This document shows positions 1 to 11,308 of a stretch of 64,000 nt of DNA, piece by piece. This stretch comes from Morinoia aosen (taxonomy: Eukaryota > Arthropoda > Malacostraca > Amphipoda > Talitridae), in NCBI GenBank assembly GCA_030386875.1, contig CM059559.1, forward strand, positions 3,531,177 through 3,595,176. Reading direction: 5' to 3'. The notes below the pieces were generated by a model. That model did no database searches. It saw nothing but the letters and a program-made list of their open reading frames with translations, and was not told the origin of the DNA. Position 1 is the first letter of the stretch, and each line of letters starts with the position of its first letter. The position numbers and the translations under genes were made by a program.

Positions 1-940
1 GAACTGGCTGCAATTTACGGGTTAATTGACGCAATTCATAGATTAGCATTTGCCTCAACATCGTCAAGCGAAGTTGTCAAGACGCCCCAAGTCGCTCGCT
101 ACAATAAAGGCATTAGCCTCAACACAGCGTGAGGCTCGATGTCCAAAATATCCGCTCATCAGCGGTAAAGTTGGTCATATTTCCAGCGAGAAGAGACGGA
201 GGTATTTTAATGGACCAAGTCACAACGGATGCTGAAGAGCGAAGCGCGAGAGCGAGCCGCCACATAGCAGAATCTCGTGATGTTCTTTTATTGATTGCGC
301 ACCCAGAGCTCTGGCTTAAAGCGCCCCCTCTCTCGTTCTCTCCCCCTTATAGGGGCCGCAGCCCCCTGCTCCTGCTGTTAGCATGTGATTGTGGCCAAAT
401 TAAAGCGGCACTTTAGATATGACTATGAAGGCCGGCGCTGCTGTCTGCTGCAGAAATGGCGGCGCAGCAAACGCCAGTGATGGTAAAAGCTGTTTTCATT
501 TACAAGAACACACTGTGTTGCTCTGCGCAAACCTTAGTCAGTCCTGGTATTATGGAACAATGGTAACTTCCTTCGATATTTTGCGTTTGGAATGTTTTTT
601 ACCTCAGAATTTTAAATGATGCGGTTGAGGGTTCAAAATTGCCGCAGAACGCGCGTCGCTTACTTCTATATTGTGCTGCAACAGTGCAAAAGCATACCTG
701 AAAACTAGTATAGAAAACTGGTAGTATTGTAAAGCACACCTGTATTCAAAAATAATGAATCTCTTCCCATTTCCGAAAGGTTTTTGTATTCATATTTTAG
801 TGAATTGTATTTTGAAAAAAAATTCAATGCTATTTCCTCCCTAAGAAAGATTTAAGAAATTCTAGCATAAATCCCCTACGCTCAAAATCCATCGAATAAT
901 TTGCACACTTTACAACATGTCTTCTCTTCACTTCCGACAG
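1..940. other. Unassigned sequence upstream of the first recognisable exon
   Basis: No coding exon could be supported here. It presumably lies in an intron of the plus-strand RNF220-like gene, because the exon at 941 begins in the middle of a codon and needs an upstream exon. Positions 300-480 are GC-rich, with C-rich runs near 320-375 and GCGGC-rich sequence near 430-470. I could not tie either to a family. The bases just before 941 form a pyrimidine-rich acceptor. Confidence 0.4.
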
Positions 941-1215
941 ACTCGCAACGCGACGACAATTCTAGTTCGACAGATAAAGATCAGCAACAACAAAATCTCC
1001 GCATACCACAACAAACTTCGAGTGATAATAACGGAGGAGATGGCGGGGCTGTGATAGTTGGAAGAGACGGTGGAGGGGGCGGAGGGGGAGGAGGAGGGGG
1101 TGGTGGAATGGAAGATGTCGACCGAGAAATGGAAGAAATCAAAGAGAAGTGCAACAACAACGGAGAAGTGGTGAACCACAACACAAAGCAACTCTACTCT
1201 TGTGTCGTCTGCAGG
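941..1215 (+). CDS. RNF220: RNF220-like exon: Ser/Gln/Gly-rich linker, coiled coil, first RING Cys pair
   Basis: The acceptor is CTTCCGACAG at 931-940, after a pyrimidine tract; the donor is AGG|GTGAGT after 1215. The exon starts with the last two bases of a codon (incoming phase 1) and ends in phase 0. It encodes a polar linker with a QQQQ run, a long glycine run from a GGGGG-rich stretch at about 1067-1110, the charged helix MEDVDREMEEIKEKC and then SCVVCR, the first zinc-ligand pair. In the minus-strand paralogue the coiled coil plus CSVCR is a separate 93-bp exon, so this copy has lost, or never had, that intron. Confidence 0.8.
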
Positions 1216-2994
1216 GTGAGTGCTCGCTCAGGTCGCCAGGTTCAGAATGTCGCGCTCGGCGATGTTCACGATGGTGTAGTATAGGACGATATAAAAATTT
1301 TAAGATATGTAATGGCTTATACCGGTTAATTAAGAATAGTTCATACTTTAGAAGCACTTCAGGATAATACCATTCTACGATAGTTCAAAACAACTGGAGG
1401 TGAAAACCGATCAGAATAGGCAATGGTATGAACAATTGAAGATATTTTTTGGATTGAAATATTTTAGAATCCTCAATTCTACTAATGGCTGCGTAAGTAA
1501 GCCCGTAGTGTTTCGTAGCGACGAAGCGCTTGTCGATGTGAGATTTGGGTGCTGCGCTCGCACGCGTTAGCCGACAACGACCGTTGCATCGCTAGCTGTT
1601 TCAACTGAATAGAGTTATGCTTGTTGCAGCCCTGTTTTTTATGTTTCATCAGCAACAGTGTTTTTTGTCAGGTTTTTACATCTGTTCCTTTTGTCTGGCG
1701 ATCAAGAACGGTGTTACCATGTAGCCGGCCTCTAACCCTACATAATGTCTTCAATCCTGGATCTTTGTTCTTTTTGCGTTTTGGGTATCCTTCTAACAAT
1801 GTGGCGAGCTGTGCCAATTGTATAAGATATCGAAGTTCTGAGCTTTATAGTGCAACTTGAACCGAACGTAGAACATGAGGAGTGTCAGTGATATGATAGT
1901 ATCATTTTGTTTGAAACGATATAGGGTAGTTTCTAAGCTGAGATCTTGAACAGAATCTTTGCACTAATTCTTTTTATAAAATTCGTTTGTATGTTTCACT
2001 TCCGGTGACATCAGTATAAATATAATATGAGATAATATGTACAGCTATTATAAAAAACTAGTTTTCTTCGTGAATAAAGGCGAAAACTTTTGAATTCTCA
2101 ATATTAAGCCGCTGTGAAATTTTAAAGGTGTACGTACATATTTTTAACTTAGTTTTAAAATGATTAAACCACAATGTCGTGCATTTTTTAGATATGATAC
2201 TACGTAGATAGTTACACTTCAAATTAGTTTGAGCACAGAATGATATTTTAACTAGCCTCCAATTATCTCTAATCTGTATAGTAGTCGGACAGCACGCAAG
2301 AAAGATATGACTGACGTTTTATTTTTCTTACCCTTTTAAATCTGTAGGTCGTGAATAAAGTATGCGTCAAAATACGGTAAATGCACTTAGTTCGATTCTT
2401 TCAAATAAAGTACGTGTTAATATCAGACGATTTTTTCTGTGTGTATTTCAGGTTTAATTTTTAACATACAAGATGAATCACAGATGTTCCTTTTCACGCT
2501 TACAGAGCGACTACAAGCGGCCTGCCGTGTCCGTGGTGTGCTGGCACGTTATGTGCGAGGGCTGCTGGTCCACGACACTCGTAAGTTTTGCCCTCACTTC
2601 ATTTGTTCAATAAAGTCAAACTTAATCTCTATAAAGTGATCCAAAAGCAAATGTGAGGCTGGTTTGCAAGTCGTGGGTATCAAAGCCTTGAATACCATCA
2701 CTTAACAGCTTTGTGATACACGTTTTGTCCGAATGTGCAGTGATGAAAGGCATATTGTCGCTTAATGAAAACCGAGTTTTCTAAGTTCGGTGCAGTTCCA
2801 CTCAGTACACCAGTAAAACTTATTTACCAGATTCTTTCCCCTTCTAACTCTTTCTCATATAGTTACATCCCATTTTATTAGCACTGCAAATGACGAACAA
2901 AACTTCCGCGTGCACCGTGCAGGGCGTGAAGACGGAGTGCCCGCAGTGCTCGTGCACCATGGCTTCTGAGGACGTACGGCTCATACACTTGTGA
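941..2994 (+). CDS. RNF220: RNF220-like E3 ubiquitin ligase, 3' portion (three exons), complete RING
   Basis: Role known for the family: RNF220 is a RING E3 ubiquitin ligase that takes ubiquitin from an E2 and marks nuclear and cytoplasmic targets. Seen here are three exons (941-1215, 2506-2580, 2923-2994) joined by GT-AG introns of 1290 and 342 bp, both in phase 0. The spliced C-terminus has the RNF220 spacing C-x2-C-x12-C-x-H-x2-C-x2-C-x10-C-x2-C, including the block CWHVMCEGCW and CPQC, then a short tail ending in HL before TGA. An acidic helical stretch (MEDVDREMEEIKEKC) precedes the RING, where the family has a coiled coil. Upstream exons lie outside the window. It matches the minus-strand copy at 26 of 53 RING residues without gaps, so it is an old paralogue. 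The frame is intact; nothing suggests a pseudogene. Confidence 0.85.
2506..2580 (+). CDS. RNF220: RNF220-like exon: central RING ligands
   Basis: This 75-bp exon has acceptor TTACAG at 2500-2505 and donor GTAAGT at 2581, in phase 0 on both sides. It encodes 25 residues including CWHVMCEGCW, which supplies the CxHxxCxxC ligands of the RNF220 RING. The exon on the minus-strand copy (15283-15357) has the same length and phase, which supports both models. Confidence 0.88.
2923..2994 (+). CDS. RNF220: RNF220-like terminal exon with stop codon
   Basis: The acceptor is GTGCAG at 2917-2922 and TGA is at 2992-2994. The exon encodes 23 residues plus stop: GVKTECPQC gives the last zinc pair, followed by a tail ending VRLIHL. 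The family tail usually reads DLRRIYL, so this tail is diverged while the minus-strand copy keeps DLRRLYL. The 72-bp length equals the terminal exon of the other copy. Confidence 0.88.
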   Translation, partial: GVKTECPQCSCTMASEDVRLIHL

Positions 2995-3079
2995 CGACCA
3001 GAGCCGTGCGCTCTCGAGGCCGATCAGTGAGGCGGCTCGCGTCCGCGGTGCTCAGTGAGTGGCTCAGCGCTCGGTCAAA

Positions 3080-3470
3080 GGGCCAGTACCGGCATTCGGG
3101 AGTCCAGTTTTCAGCGATGAACTTCCATTACTCGACGAGGAGTTTCAACATCCGGTGAGAGGTTTCTACGCCAGTTGAGGATTCCCAGTTATGGAATCCG
3201 GTTAGGGATTTTCACTCATTGTGGGGGTACCCTAAGCCACAGCAAAAGGTTGGATACACAGTGAGGGCACGACGCGGGTTTTCAAAGCTCAGTGAAAGGT
3301 TTTTCTCTATGTACGAAGTTTTAACTTTGGAGGAACCCAGCATTTTAACGTAAAGAGTCAGCTTTCTACGTGAGGAGGCTGGTTTTATAAATTGGGCAGT
3401 CAGACTTCATATGAGGTTTGCCTAGAGAGTGGAAATAACGCTAGCACGTGAGGGAATGACTCATATAGTA
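3080..3470. repeat. Degenerate ~30-bp tandem repeat downstream of the plus-strand RNF220-like stop
   Basis: Phrases such as CGGTGAGAGGTTTCTACG, CCAGTTGAGGATTCCCAG, CCGGTTAGGGATTTTCAC and CTCAGTGAAAGG recur at roughly 25-35 bp. This indicates an old, strongly diverged tandem array in the presumed 3' UTR or 3' flank. The first AATAAA on the plus strand that I found past the stop is near 4333, so the 3' end of the transcript is not fixed by sequence alone. Confidence 0.4.
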
Positions 3471-3925
3471 GTGAAATAATTAGAATTAATAATTAATAAT
3501 GATAAACAATTCTTAACTGCCTCTAAGTAGGAGAAATTATACTTTCATCCAAACTGAGGCATGCGAAAAATTAAATAGCTTATCTTTTCTGCCTGATCAG
3601 CGCAGAAACTAAATCGAGTGGGTTCAGCAAATGATGAGACCATTTAACTGGCAAATTTCACTCTCTTCTCACCGAAACTCAAACTACCTCAACGGATCGA
3701 CCGCGACCCGCGCTGGTTTTAGGCTGCGCGACCGCAGATCCCATCCAAATTGTTCATCGCCGAAGACATATAACTTAAAGGACATCTGCTGCTGTGTAGA
3801 ACTTAAATGTTTTATCTGCTCCTGTGCGCTAGTCAGCTCTCACGACTCATGACCCAGTTACTATGTGGGGATTAAGCCATGAAGGAGGTTGATCTATCGT
3901 CTGTATCCAAACAATTTTAGGTATT

Positions 3926-3998
3926 GTATCTCGCTTGCCACTGTAAATTAACGAGGTATAGGTATTAGGTATATCTCGCTTGCCGCAGCAAATTAACG
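3926..3998. repeat. Two-copy direct repeat, 45-bp period
   Basis: TATCTCGCTTGCC at 3926 is followed by TGTAAATTAACGA; the same block recurs at 3971 with three base changes. It is a simple local duplication with no sign of function. Confidence 0.6.
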
Positions 3999-6900
3999 AC
4001 GAAAAAAATGGTGAAGAGATTCCTTGAAAATATTTTGTTCAAACGTTTCCAGTCTTGTTTTAACTTTTAACGAACTCGTTGAAATCATAATATGGCATTT
4101 AAAATTTATTCACATTAAAAAATAAGTGTCATATTGTAATTTTTTGAAGGAGATGGAAGCAAGATAAAAAAATTCAAAACTAGAAGGGGTGCACTGAATG
4201 ATGAATAGATTCATGCTACAAAGACAGTTTTGAGATAGCACAGCCCTCGGATGTATGTAGTTGTTAGACAGTTCTAGAACATACGAGGAAGGGATAGAAG
4301 GGATACGACCGTACAAGTTAAAAATTGAAAATAATAAAAGAAGGTAAAATCTAAATGAAAGAGAAAATAAAATAGATCAGATGAAATGTAGGTATAAATA
4401 CTTCGTGAGAAATACGAGTACAAGCCAAAGGCTTACAATTTTGTTTGGATTTGAGCTTCGCCGATCATTTGAGGAAGATATCATTTCATGTGTACACGTA
4501 CGAAGACTTAAATACGGGGCCAAACTCAACTGAACACGAATCGCACATTATTATTTAACTTTTGTTTCAATTCGATTGCATTGAGAATTGCAGTGCTCTA
4601 ATACTGAAGTGGGACGTTCATCATTACATTGCACCAGTTCAGTTACTCTTTGTAGCATGCGTAGCTAACCGAGTGTACAGGGCTCGGTGAGTTGAACCGA
4701 CGTATTGTGAAGCAGACTACGAACGATTGCTCAATTTTCAATTCATCTTTCAATTAAATTCATCTTTTCAAAAAAAAATTGAACTCATACCCTTACTAAC
4801 CGAAACTCGTGAAGAAATGTCATCAAGAACTTTAGAGGTGAGACACCTCAGGGGGGTACAACTATTGTATCTATGGTATTTCAATACTATAATCTTGAAT
4901 TCATTGTCGATCGTTCTTTTATACTCGCGTTGAATTGATCATACTTTGGATTTTACAGAACTGAAGATGGAGCTCGTTTCCGAAACTCTTTCCATTTTTT
5001 CTTTTTTCAATAGAGTAACAATTTTTATTAGCATTGTCTTCGCTTTGAAATTTTAGTGAACCTGCGATTTAAGCAAAACGAACATCTGTTCAGTAATCGT
5101 CGAAGGGGTAAAATGTTGGGTTCTACGTCTAATTTCAGTATTAGAGAGCACTGTAATACGAAATGTGGTCAACAGTCAATTAAAAATTTCAAATTCGTGC
5201 TGAGTTGAGTTTGGCCAGCGTATTTTAGGTTCTTTGTATGAACTTGAATGATACGCGGAGCTCCCATCCTCTCAAAATTAATTGCTCCAATTTTTCAGTA
5301 AGTCGTATGTTTTTTTCCGGTATTGTAGTTGAATTTTTCAATTTTGATTTCCTTCTCCCCTTTCGTTTTTAACCCTTGATTTATACACTCTAATGAACTT
5401 AACAGTTCATCCTTTTCTCACGAACTTTCTAAAAACTTAGTGTAAAAAATTTGTTTTTCCAAAACAGTCTTCTAGTGTGTCCCTGAAAGTTTCAATAAAA
5501 TGTAGTTAGTTTTTCTTGACATGATAACCTCAGATCTACGATAATACTTTTAATGTGAATCTCTATTAAATGCCATTTCTTGTTTACATAGAATTTGTTG
5601 AAAATGAGTTTAGGCTCGAAACGCTCGAACTTAATGTTTTTAACAAACCTCTTCGCTTTTCTTTCCTGTATCCAAGCTACTGAAATTTCTGATGAGATCA
5701 TTTCAGCTTTCGGTGGCAGCGAGTTTTATTTTATTTATTGTTACGAACACTTAATTCGTGATTGTTTGTACATATATCAAGTGAAAATGCGTGTGTGAAA
5801 CAAGTGTGAAGCATGTAGAAATTGAAGCCATGAGGTCATGACTTCGAAGCTAAATGTTTTTGGTTTTTTTGAGTGTTTTCAAAAGTGGTGCTGGCTGTAC
5901 GTACTGTACATATACTATAAGCAGGAAAGGAGTGCATAGGCCCACGCGGTAGTTATAACTTGTGTCTGCGTCTCGATCTTGCTGGAGCGAACGATCGTTA
6001 CAAACTAACTTCCCAGACATCAAGTTTGGATGAAACTCCTTCACCTACTTCACTCCAGTTAGCGCACCGCTGCAATTGTTCTCTTTCGTCCATGCCTCAA
6101 TAGATGTTATCTATCAATTTAGTTGTTTGTAATTCGATTACAGAAGGAGCGTCATTAGCACATCAGATTTTATACCCTGAACCAAGTCCAGCGTAAAATG
6201 TGTCTGTGTATTAAAAATGCTCGTAAGCTTTAGAGCGAATTTAAAGAACGCTGATAACGCTTTTTATTGAAAAAAGCTTGAATGTGTTGCATTTTTCATT
6301 TAATTTGTACCTTAATGTGTCCTTTGGGTTTCACTTCTGAGTGGTAATTCCTTCCTCATTCCGTCGTTGGCGACAACCTGATGCCAGTGTCCGAGCAATG
6401 ACGGTGATTGAATTGGCGCTAATCATAACAGTTAAACAAATAAAACTGTGAATGGTTAATCTTGTGTTGCAAGATGTCAGTGTTGTGAACGTGCATTTTT
6501 TTAACAAAGAAATTGACGGAATATGTTCACGCACTGCATGAATCAAAATAATTACAGCAATAATCTGTCGACATAATTTTCTCTCGATACTGATTGTTCT
6601 CTAACAGTATCTCTAACGAAATTATTTTCAGATATTCACTTTCAATGGCAATGATTGAAATCTGTTAACTTAAGTGACTGCATGATAGGAAGTCAGTCAT
6701 TAGACGTTTCAAAATATGTAAAAATGTGTCGACTGCTAAGTGGAAATTCGAGTCGATTTCCTAGTATATTTTGAGCGTTTAAGAATTTTGTCACATTTCA
6801 AAGCAGTTTGAAATGAGCAGCAAATGTCAACTTTTCTATAAACTGTTTTTCTTTCTTTCCTTCTTTCCGTTCTTCTCGATTTCATCGAGTATGGTTTGGT

Positions 6901-7784
6901 TTCTCTTTAGAACAAATATGCGATGACTAAAATGTATTTCTTTTAACGTACTTCTTGAGTAATCTTCGAGTAGAAGGTAAAAGACAATAAAAACATGGCA
7001 ATGACTACCGCCAGTTCGCTCCAGCTGATGACACATGCAGCTCCTGAATTCAGAGGCCGATATAAAATGTAGTGTTTCATCATAAGTGCTTCAGTGCAAT
7101 CTTAACTAGATGTTGTACAGATTTTGTTGTGGACTGTATATAATAAGGAGCTTCTCTAACTAGTGTCCTTTCAATCTGCACTGATGAGGATAGAACATGA
7201 CATTCAATTTTGCGCGTGTAATGAGATAGATTAATAAGTGTGAAGAGGTAAATTGATATTTCCATTAATTGAACTTCATTATTGATTCACAGAACATTCT
7301 GGCATTCTGAAGATGAGGAGCTGGCAAGCTTTTGAAAATACGGTTTTAAAAAAATAATGTTCCGCATGAATTCGGGCAATTATGTCAAATGTCCTATGAC
7401 ATCTGTGCCAAGCAATTGTTTTGTAACTTAACGAGGGACATTTTTTTATGGAAATAATTAGCGCTCGTGAAATTAACTCATTTAACGGTCGTTATATTCT
7501 GCTGCCATGTAGGAGGCTATTTACACAGGCATCTGCTCTGCTCGTACTTGTCTACCCAATGCATATTTCTAATCGGAATGTATCATGTATACAGTAATAT
7601 TCCCTAGATGTCCATGCGACTTCAGAGTAATATTTTTGCCGTTTTCCACTATACATAGTTTTGTAACGTCATACTTGCTTAAATTTACGAATGTGATTTC
7701 TTTCCCCACTTGGAATCACAGGAGTGCGTTCAAAGAATACCACCGAAAAAAATTAGAATCTCCGTTCTTGTGTTCCCATTGGCG
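3999..7784. other. AT-rich unique sequence, no gene recognised
   Basis: Short open frames occur on both strands but none exceeds about 75 codons or resembles a known family, and no splice-linked series was found. AATAAA-type words occur near 4333, 4366 and 5494. Nothing else could be supported. Confidence 0.4.
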
Positions 7785-7792
7785 CCTGCGAC

Positions 7793-8069
7793 CACGGTTG
7801 AGGAAACAAGGTAGGGTCATTTCTATGGAAGAAAATACATTTCTTCTTATTCGGCTAGCCAATAAAACGGCTTTATTTCAAACAAACTTTATGACGTCAC
7901 CAAAACGCCATATGTCGTTAGGCCAATCAATAGTTGAGACGAATTTAGGGATAGCAGTGCTACCAGATGAATATGAGAGCTGCTATTGGTTCGTTGGCGT
8001 GACGTCAGCAAGCCCACACAGTCGTCGAAAAAAAGACTGGTTTGATTCTACCTTGTTTCCTCTACCGTG
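7793..8069. mobile_element. hAT-type MITE, copy 1
   Basis: This is a 277-bp non-coding element with terminal inverted repeats that begin CACGGTTGAGGAAACAAGG and end CCTTGTTTCCTCTACCGTG. It is flanked by an 8-bp near-identical duplication (CCTGCGAC at 7785-7792, CCTGTGAC at 8070-8077). The interior carries two TGACGTCA-like sites (near 7891 and 8000). The second copy, in inverted orientation, is at 61452-61723. An 8-bp duplication with CA-starting inverted ends is typical of hAT elements. The 163-codon open frame crossing it is incidental. Confidence 0.8.
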
Positions 8070-8483
8070 CCTGTGACTCAACTTCTGACACTAGTGAGAA
8101 CTCTAACTAATTCATATGTATTTATCTTACGTCCGTTATAACATCGAAGACTGTCCTAAGTACGAGTATAACTTCACGACTCTACGGATATCTCAGAGGC
8201 TAGTTCCTATGAAAAGTGTCCATTTTAATACTCATGCATAGGAATTATCGCCCGCTCCATAAAATTTATGAGTCTTTACAATGCATTATGTAATTTGAAA
8301 CAAAACTATGGTAGCGTCAATAAATCAGTATCGAAGGGTTCAAATATTTATTTTTGTGAACACAGGCTTATTTTTAGACATATATGTGCATAACTTCTGT
8401 AACAGAAATCTCTCCTATGCAAACTTGAACTTTCAGCTCGGCCAGGATCTCTGCAAATGCAGAATGTACTGTTCCAAAGATGG

Positions 8484-8608
8484 TGCTTATATGCCCAGTC
8501 TAAATTTTTCGCCACCTGCAAGCATGTCTTTCGCCGCACAAGTAATTAAATCGCTTAGGCGGCGAAAAACATGCATCCTCCGGCGAAAAACTTTTACTGG
8601 GTATAACG
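8484..8608. mobile_element. Foldback (palindromic) element, copy 1
   Basis: The left arm includes TTTTTCGCC at 8505 and GCATGTCTTTCGCCGC at 8522-8537. The right arm mirrors it with GCGGCGAAAAACATGC at 8559-8574 and GGCGAAAAA at 8582-8590. Beyond these the arms continue imperfectly to CCCAGT/ACTGGG, giving arms of about 50-60 bp around a small loop. The centre TTAAATCGCTTAGGCGG is shared with the element at 53495-53600, so this is a family rather than a chance hairpin. Confidence 0.65.
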
Positions 8609-8609
8609 A

Positions 8610-9028
8610 CTCACTTTGAAAACCAAAAACTAGTAGAGCTGTCATTTTAGACACGAAGATACTACACATGATGCTCTGAATGGGGAGCTGAATAGCGACG
8701 CCATTCCAGCAATAGTTATTTGCTCCATATCGCTACGCACACGACACTGATATCAATGATTTTTTCAACGAAATAAGCAGTAGTACGAGTACCACTAGAC
8801 ACTGTACATACGTAGCAAGTAGTATTCCTCATAAATCACGTGTAAAATTGTAAGCACTTTGTATGTTTATTGTTAGGGATTTCATTTGCGTGTAACTGAA
8901 TTCTATATTGTTGGTATCCCGTCAAAACGTTGAAATAAAAGTGAAAATTTCCGCTGTGTTTTCTTCTTTATGAACAAGTGTTTAATGCATATTAATTTTA
9001 TAATATAGTCTTTAACTGCAGGTAAACA
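8610..9028. other. AT-rich spacer left of the G-rich array
   Basis: No gene or repeat was recognised. AATAAA occurs on the plus strand near 8934, shortly before the array; whether the plus-strand gene transcript reaches it is unknown. Confidence 0.35.
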
Positions 9029-9651
9029 GTAGTGCGTGGTGGTGGTGCGGTGGTGCAGTGGTGCGGTGGTGGTGGTGCGGTGGTGGTGGTGCGGTGGTGC
9101 GGTGGGGGTGCGGTGGTGGTGCAGTGGTGGTGCGGTGGTGGTGCAGTGGTGGTGCGGTGGTGGTGCAGTGGGGGTGCGGTGGTGGTGCAGTGGGGGTGCG
9201 GTGGTGGTGCAGTGGGGGTGCGGTGGTGGTGCAGTGGGGGTGCGGTGGTGGTGCAGTGGGGGTGCGGTGGTGGTGCAGTGGGGGTGCGGTGGTGGTGCAG
9301 TGGGGGTGCGGTGGTGGTGCAGTGGGGGTGCGGTGGTGGTGCAGTGGGGGTGCGGTGGTGGTGCAGTGGGGGTGCGGTGGTGGTGCAGTGGGGGTGCGGT
9401 GGTGGTGCAGTGGGGGTGCGGTGGTGGTGCAGTGGGGGTGCGGTGGTGGTGCAGTGGGGGTGCGGTGGTGGTGCAGTGGGGGTGCGGTGGTGGTGCAGTG
9501 GGGGTGCGGTGGTGGTGCAGTGGGGGTGCGGTGGTGGTGCAGTGGGGGTGCGGTGGTGGTGCAGTGGGGGTGCGGTGGTGGTGCAGTGGGGGTGCGGTGG
9601 TGGTGCAGTGGGGGTGCGGTGGTGGTGCAGTGGGGGTGCGGTGGTGGTGCA
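9029..9651. repeat. G-rich minisatellite, 22-bp unit block
   Basis: About 28 units of a 22-bp repeat of the form TGCGGTGGTGGTGCAGTGGGGG follow a short irregular start of GGT/GGTGC words. Units are nearly identical across the block. The plus strand is extremely G-rich and almost free of A. This is the first of four successive blocks that run to 13227. Confidence 0.95.
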
Positions 9652-10513
9652 GTAGTGCGTGGTGGTGCAGTAGTTCGGGGTGGTGCAGTAGTTCGGGGTG
9701 GTGCAGTAGTTCGGGGTGGTGCCGTAGTTCGGGGTGGTGCCGTAGTTCAGGGTGGTGCCGTAGTTCAGGGTGGTGCCGTAGTTCAGGGTGGTGCCGTAGT
9801 TCAGGGTGGTGCCGTAGTTCAGGGTGGTGCCGTAGTTCAGGGTGGTGCCGTAGTTCAGGGTGGTGCCGTAGTTCAGGGTGGTGCCGTAGTTCAGGGTGGT
9901 GCCGTAGTTCAGGGTGGTGCCGTAGTTCAGGGTGGTGCCGTAGTTCAGGGTGGTGCCGTAGTTCAGGGTGGTGCCGTAGTTCAGGGTGGTGCCGTAGTGC
10001 GTGGTGGTGCAGTAGTGCGTGGTGGTGCAGTAGTGCGTGGTGGTGCAGTAGTGCGTGGTGGTGCAGTAGTGCGTGGTGGTGCAGTAGTGCGTGGTGGTGC
10101 AGTAGTGCGTGGTGGTGCAGTAGTGCGGGGTGGTGCAGTAGTGCGGGGTGGTGCAGTAGTGCGGGGTGGTGCAGTAGTGCGGGGTGGTGCAGTAGTGCGG
10201 GGTGGTGCAGTAGTGCGGGGAGGTGCAGTAGTGCGGGGTGGTGCAGTAGTGCGGGGTGGTGCCGTAGTTCGGGGTGGTGCCGTAGTTCGGGGTGGTGCCG
10301 TAGTTCAGGGTGGTGCCGTAGTTCAGGGTGGTGCCGTAGTTCAGGGTGGTGCCGTAGTTCAGGGTGGTGCCGTAGTTCAGGGTGGTGCCGTAGTTCAGGG
10401 TGGTGCCGTAGTTCAGGGTGGTGCCGTAGTTCAGGGTGGTGCCGTAGTTCAGGGTGGTGCCGTAGTTCAGGGTGGTGCAGTAGTTCAGGGTGGTGCAGTA
10501 GTTCAGGGTGGTG
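9652..10513. repeat. G-rich minisatellite, 18-bp unit block with alternating variants
   Basis: The unit is GGTGGTGCMGTAGTKCRG (18 bp). Runs of GTAGTTCAG-type units (9740-9995 and 10290-10510) alternate with runs of GTAGTGCGT and GTAGTGCGG units (9996-10270). The same order of variants appears twice, which suggests a segmental duplication of several hundred base pairs inside the array. Confidence 0.93.
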
Positions 10514-11308
10514 CAGTAGTGCGGGGGTGTGCAGTAGTGCGGGGGTGTGCAGTAGTGCGGGGGTGTGCAGTAGTGCGGGGGTGTGCAGTAGTGCGGGGGT
10601 GTGCAGTAGTGCGGGGGTGTGCAGTAGTGCGGGGGTGTGCAGTAGTGCGGGGGTGTGCAGTAGTGCGGGGGTGTGCAGTAGTGCGGGGGTGTGCAGTAGT
10701 GCGGGGGTGTGCAGTAGTGCGGGGGTGTGCAGTAGTGCGGGGGTGTGCAGTAGTGCGGGGGTGTGCAGTAGTGCGGGGGTGTGCAGTAGTGCGGGGGTGT
10801 GCAGTAGTGCGGGGGTGTGCAGTAGTGCGGGGGTGTGCAGTAGTGCGGGGGTGTGCAGTAGTGCGGGGGTGTGCAGTAGTGCGGGGGTGTGCAGTAGTGC
10901 GGGGGTGTGCAGTAGTGCGGGGGTGTGCAGTAGTGCGGGGGTGTGCAGTAGTGCGGGGGTGTGCAGTAGTGCGGGGGTGTGCAGTAGTGCGGGGGTGTGC
11001 AGTAGTGCGGGGGTGTGCAGTAGTGCGGGGGTGTGCAGTAGTGCGGGGGTGTGCAGTAGTGCGGGGGTGTGCAGTAGTGCGGGGGTGTGCAGTAGTGCGG
11101 GGGTGTGCAGTAGTGCGGGGGTGTGCAGTAGTGCGGGGGTGTGCAGTAGTGCGGGGGTGTGCAGTAGTGCGGGGGTGCGCAGTAGTGCGGGGGTGCGCAG
11201 TAGTGCGGGGGTGCGCAGTAGTGCGGGGGTGCGCAGTAGTGCGGGGGTGCGCAGTAGTGCGGGGGTGCGCAGTAGTGCGGGGGTGTGCAGTAGTGCGGGG
11301 GTGTGCAG
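10514..11308. repeat. G-rich minisatellite, homogeneous 18-bp block
   Basis: About 44 units of GTGCGGGGGTGTGCAGTA, almost all identical, are followed near 11175-11280 by six units with GTGCGC in place of GTGTGC. The homogeneity suggests recent expansion. Each unit carries a GGGGG tract. Confidence 0.95.

Noticed and set aside
7585..8076. 163-codon plus-strand frame
   Set aside because: Mostly the hAT MITE; the same interior in the inverted copy also gives chance frames.
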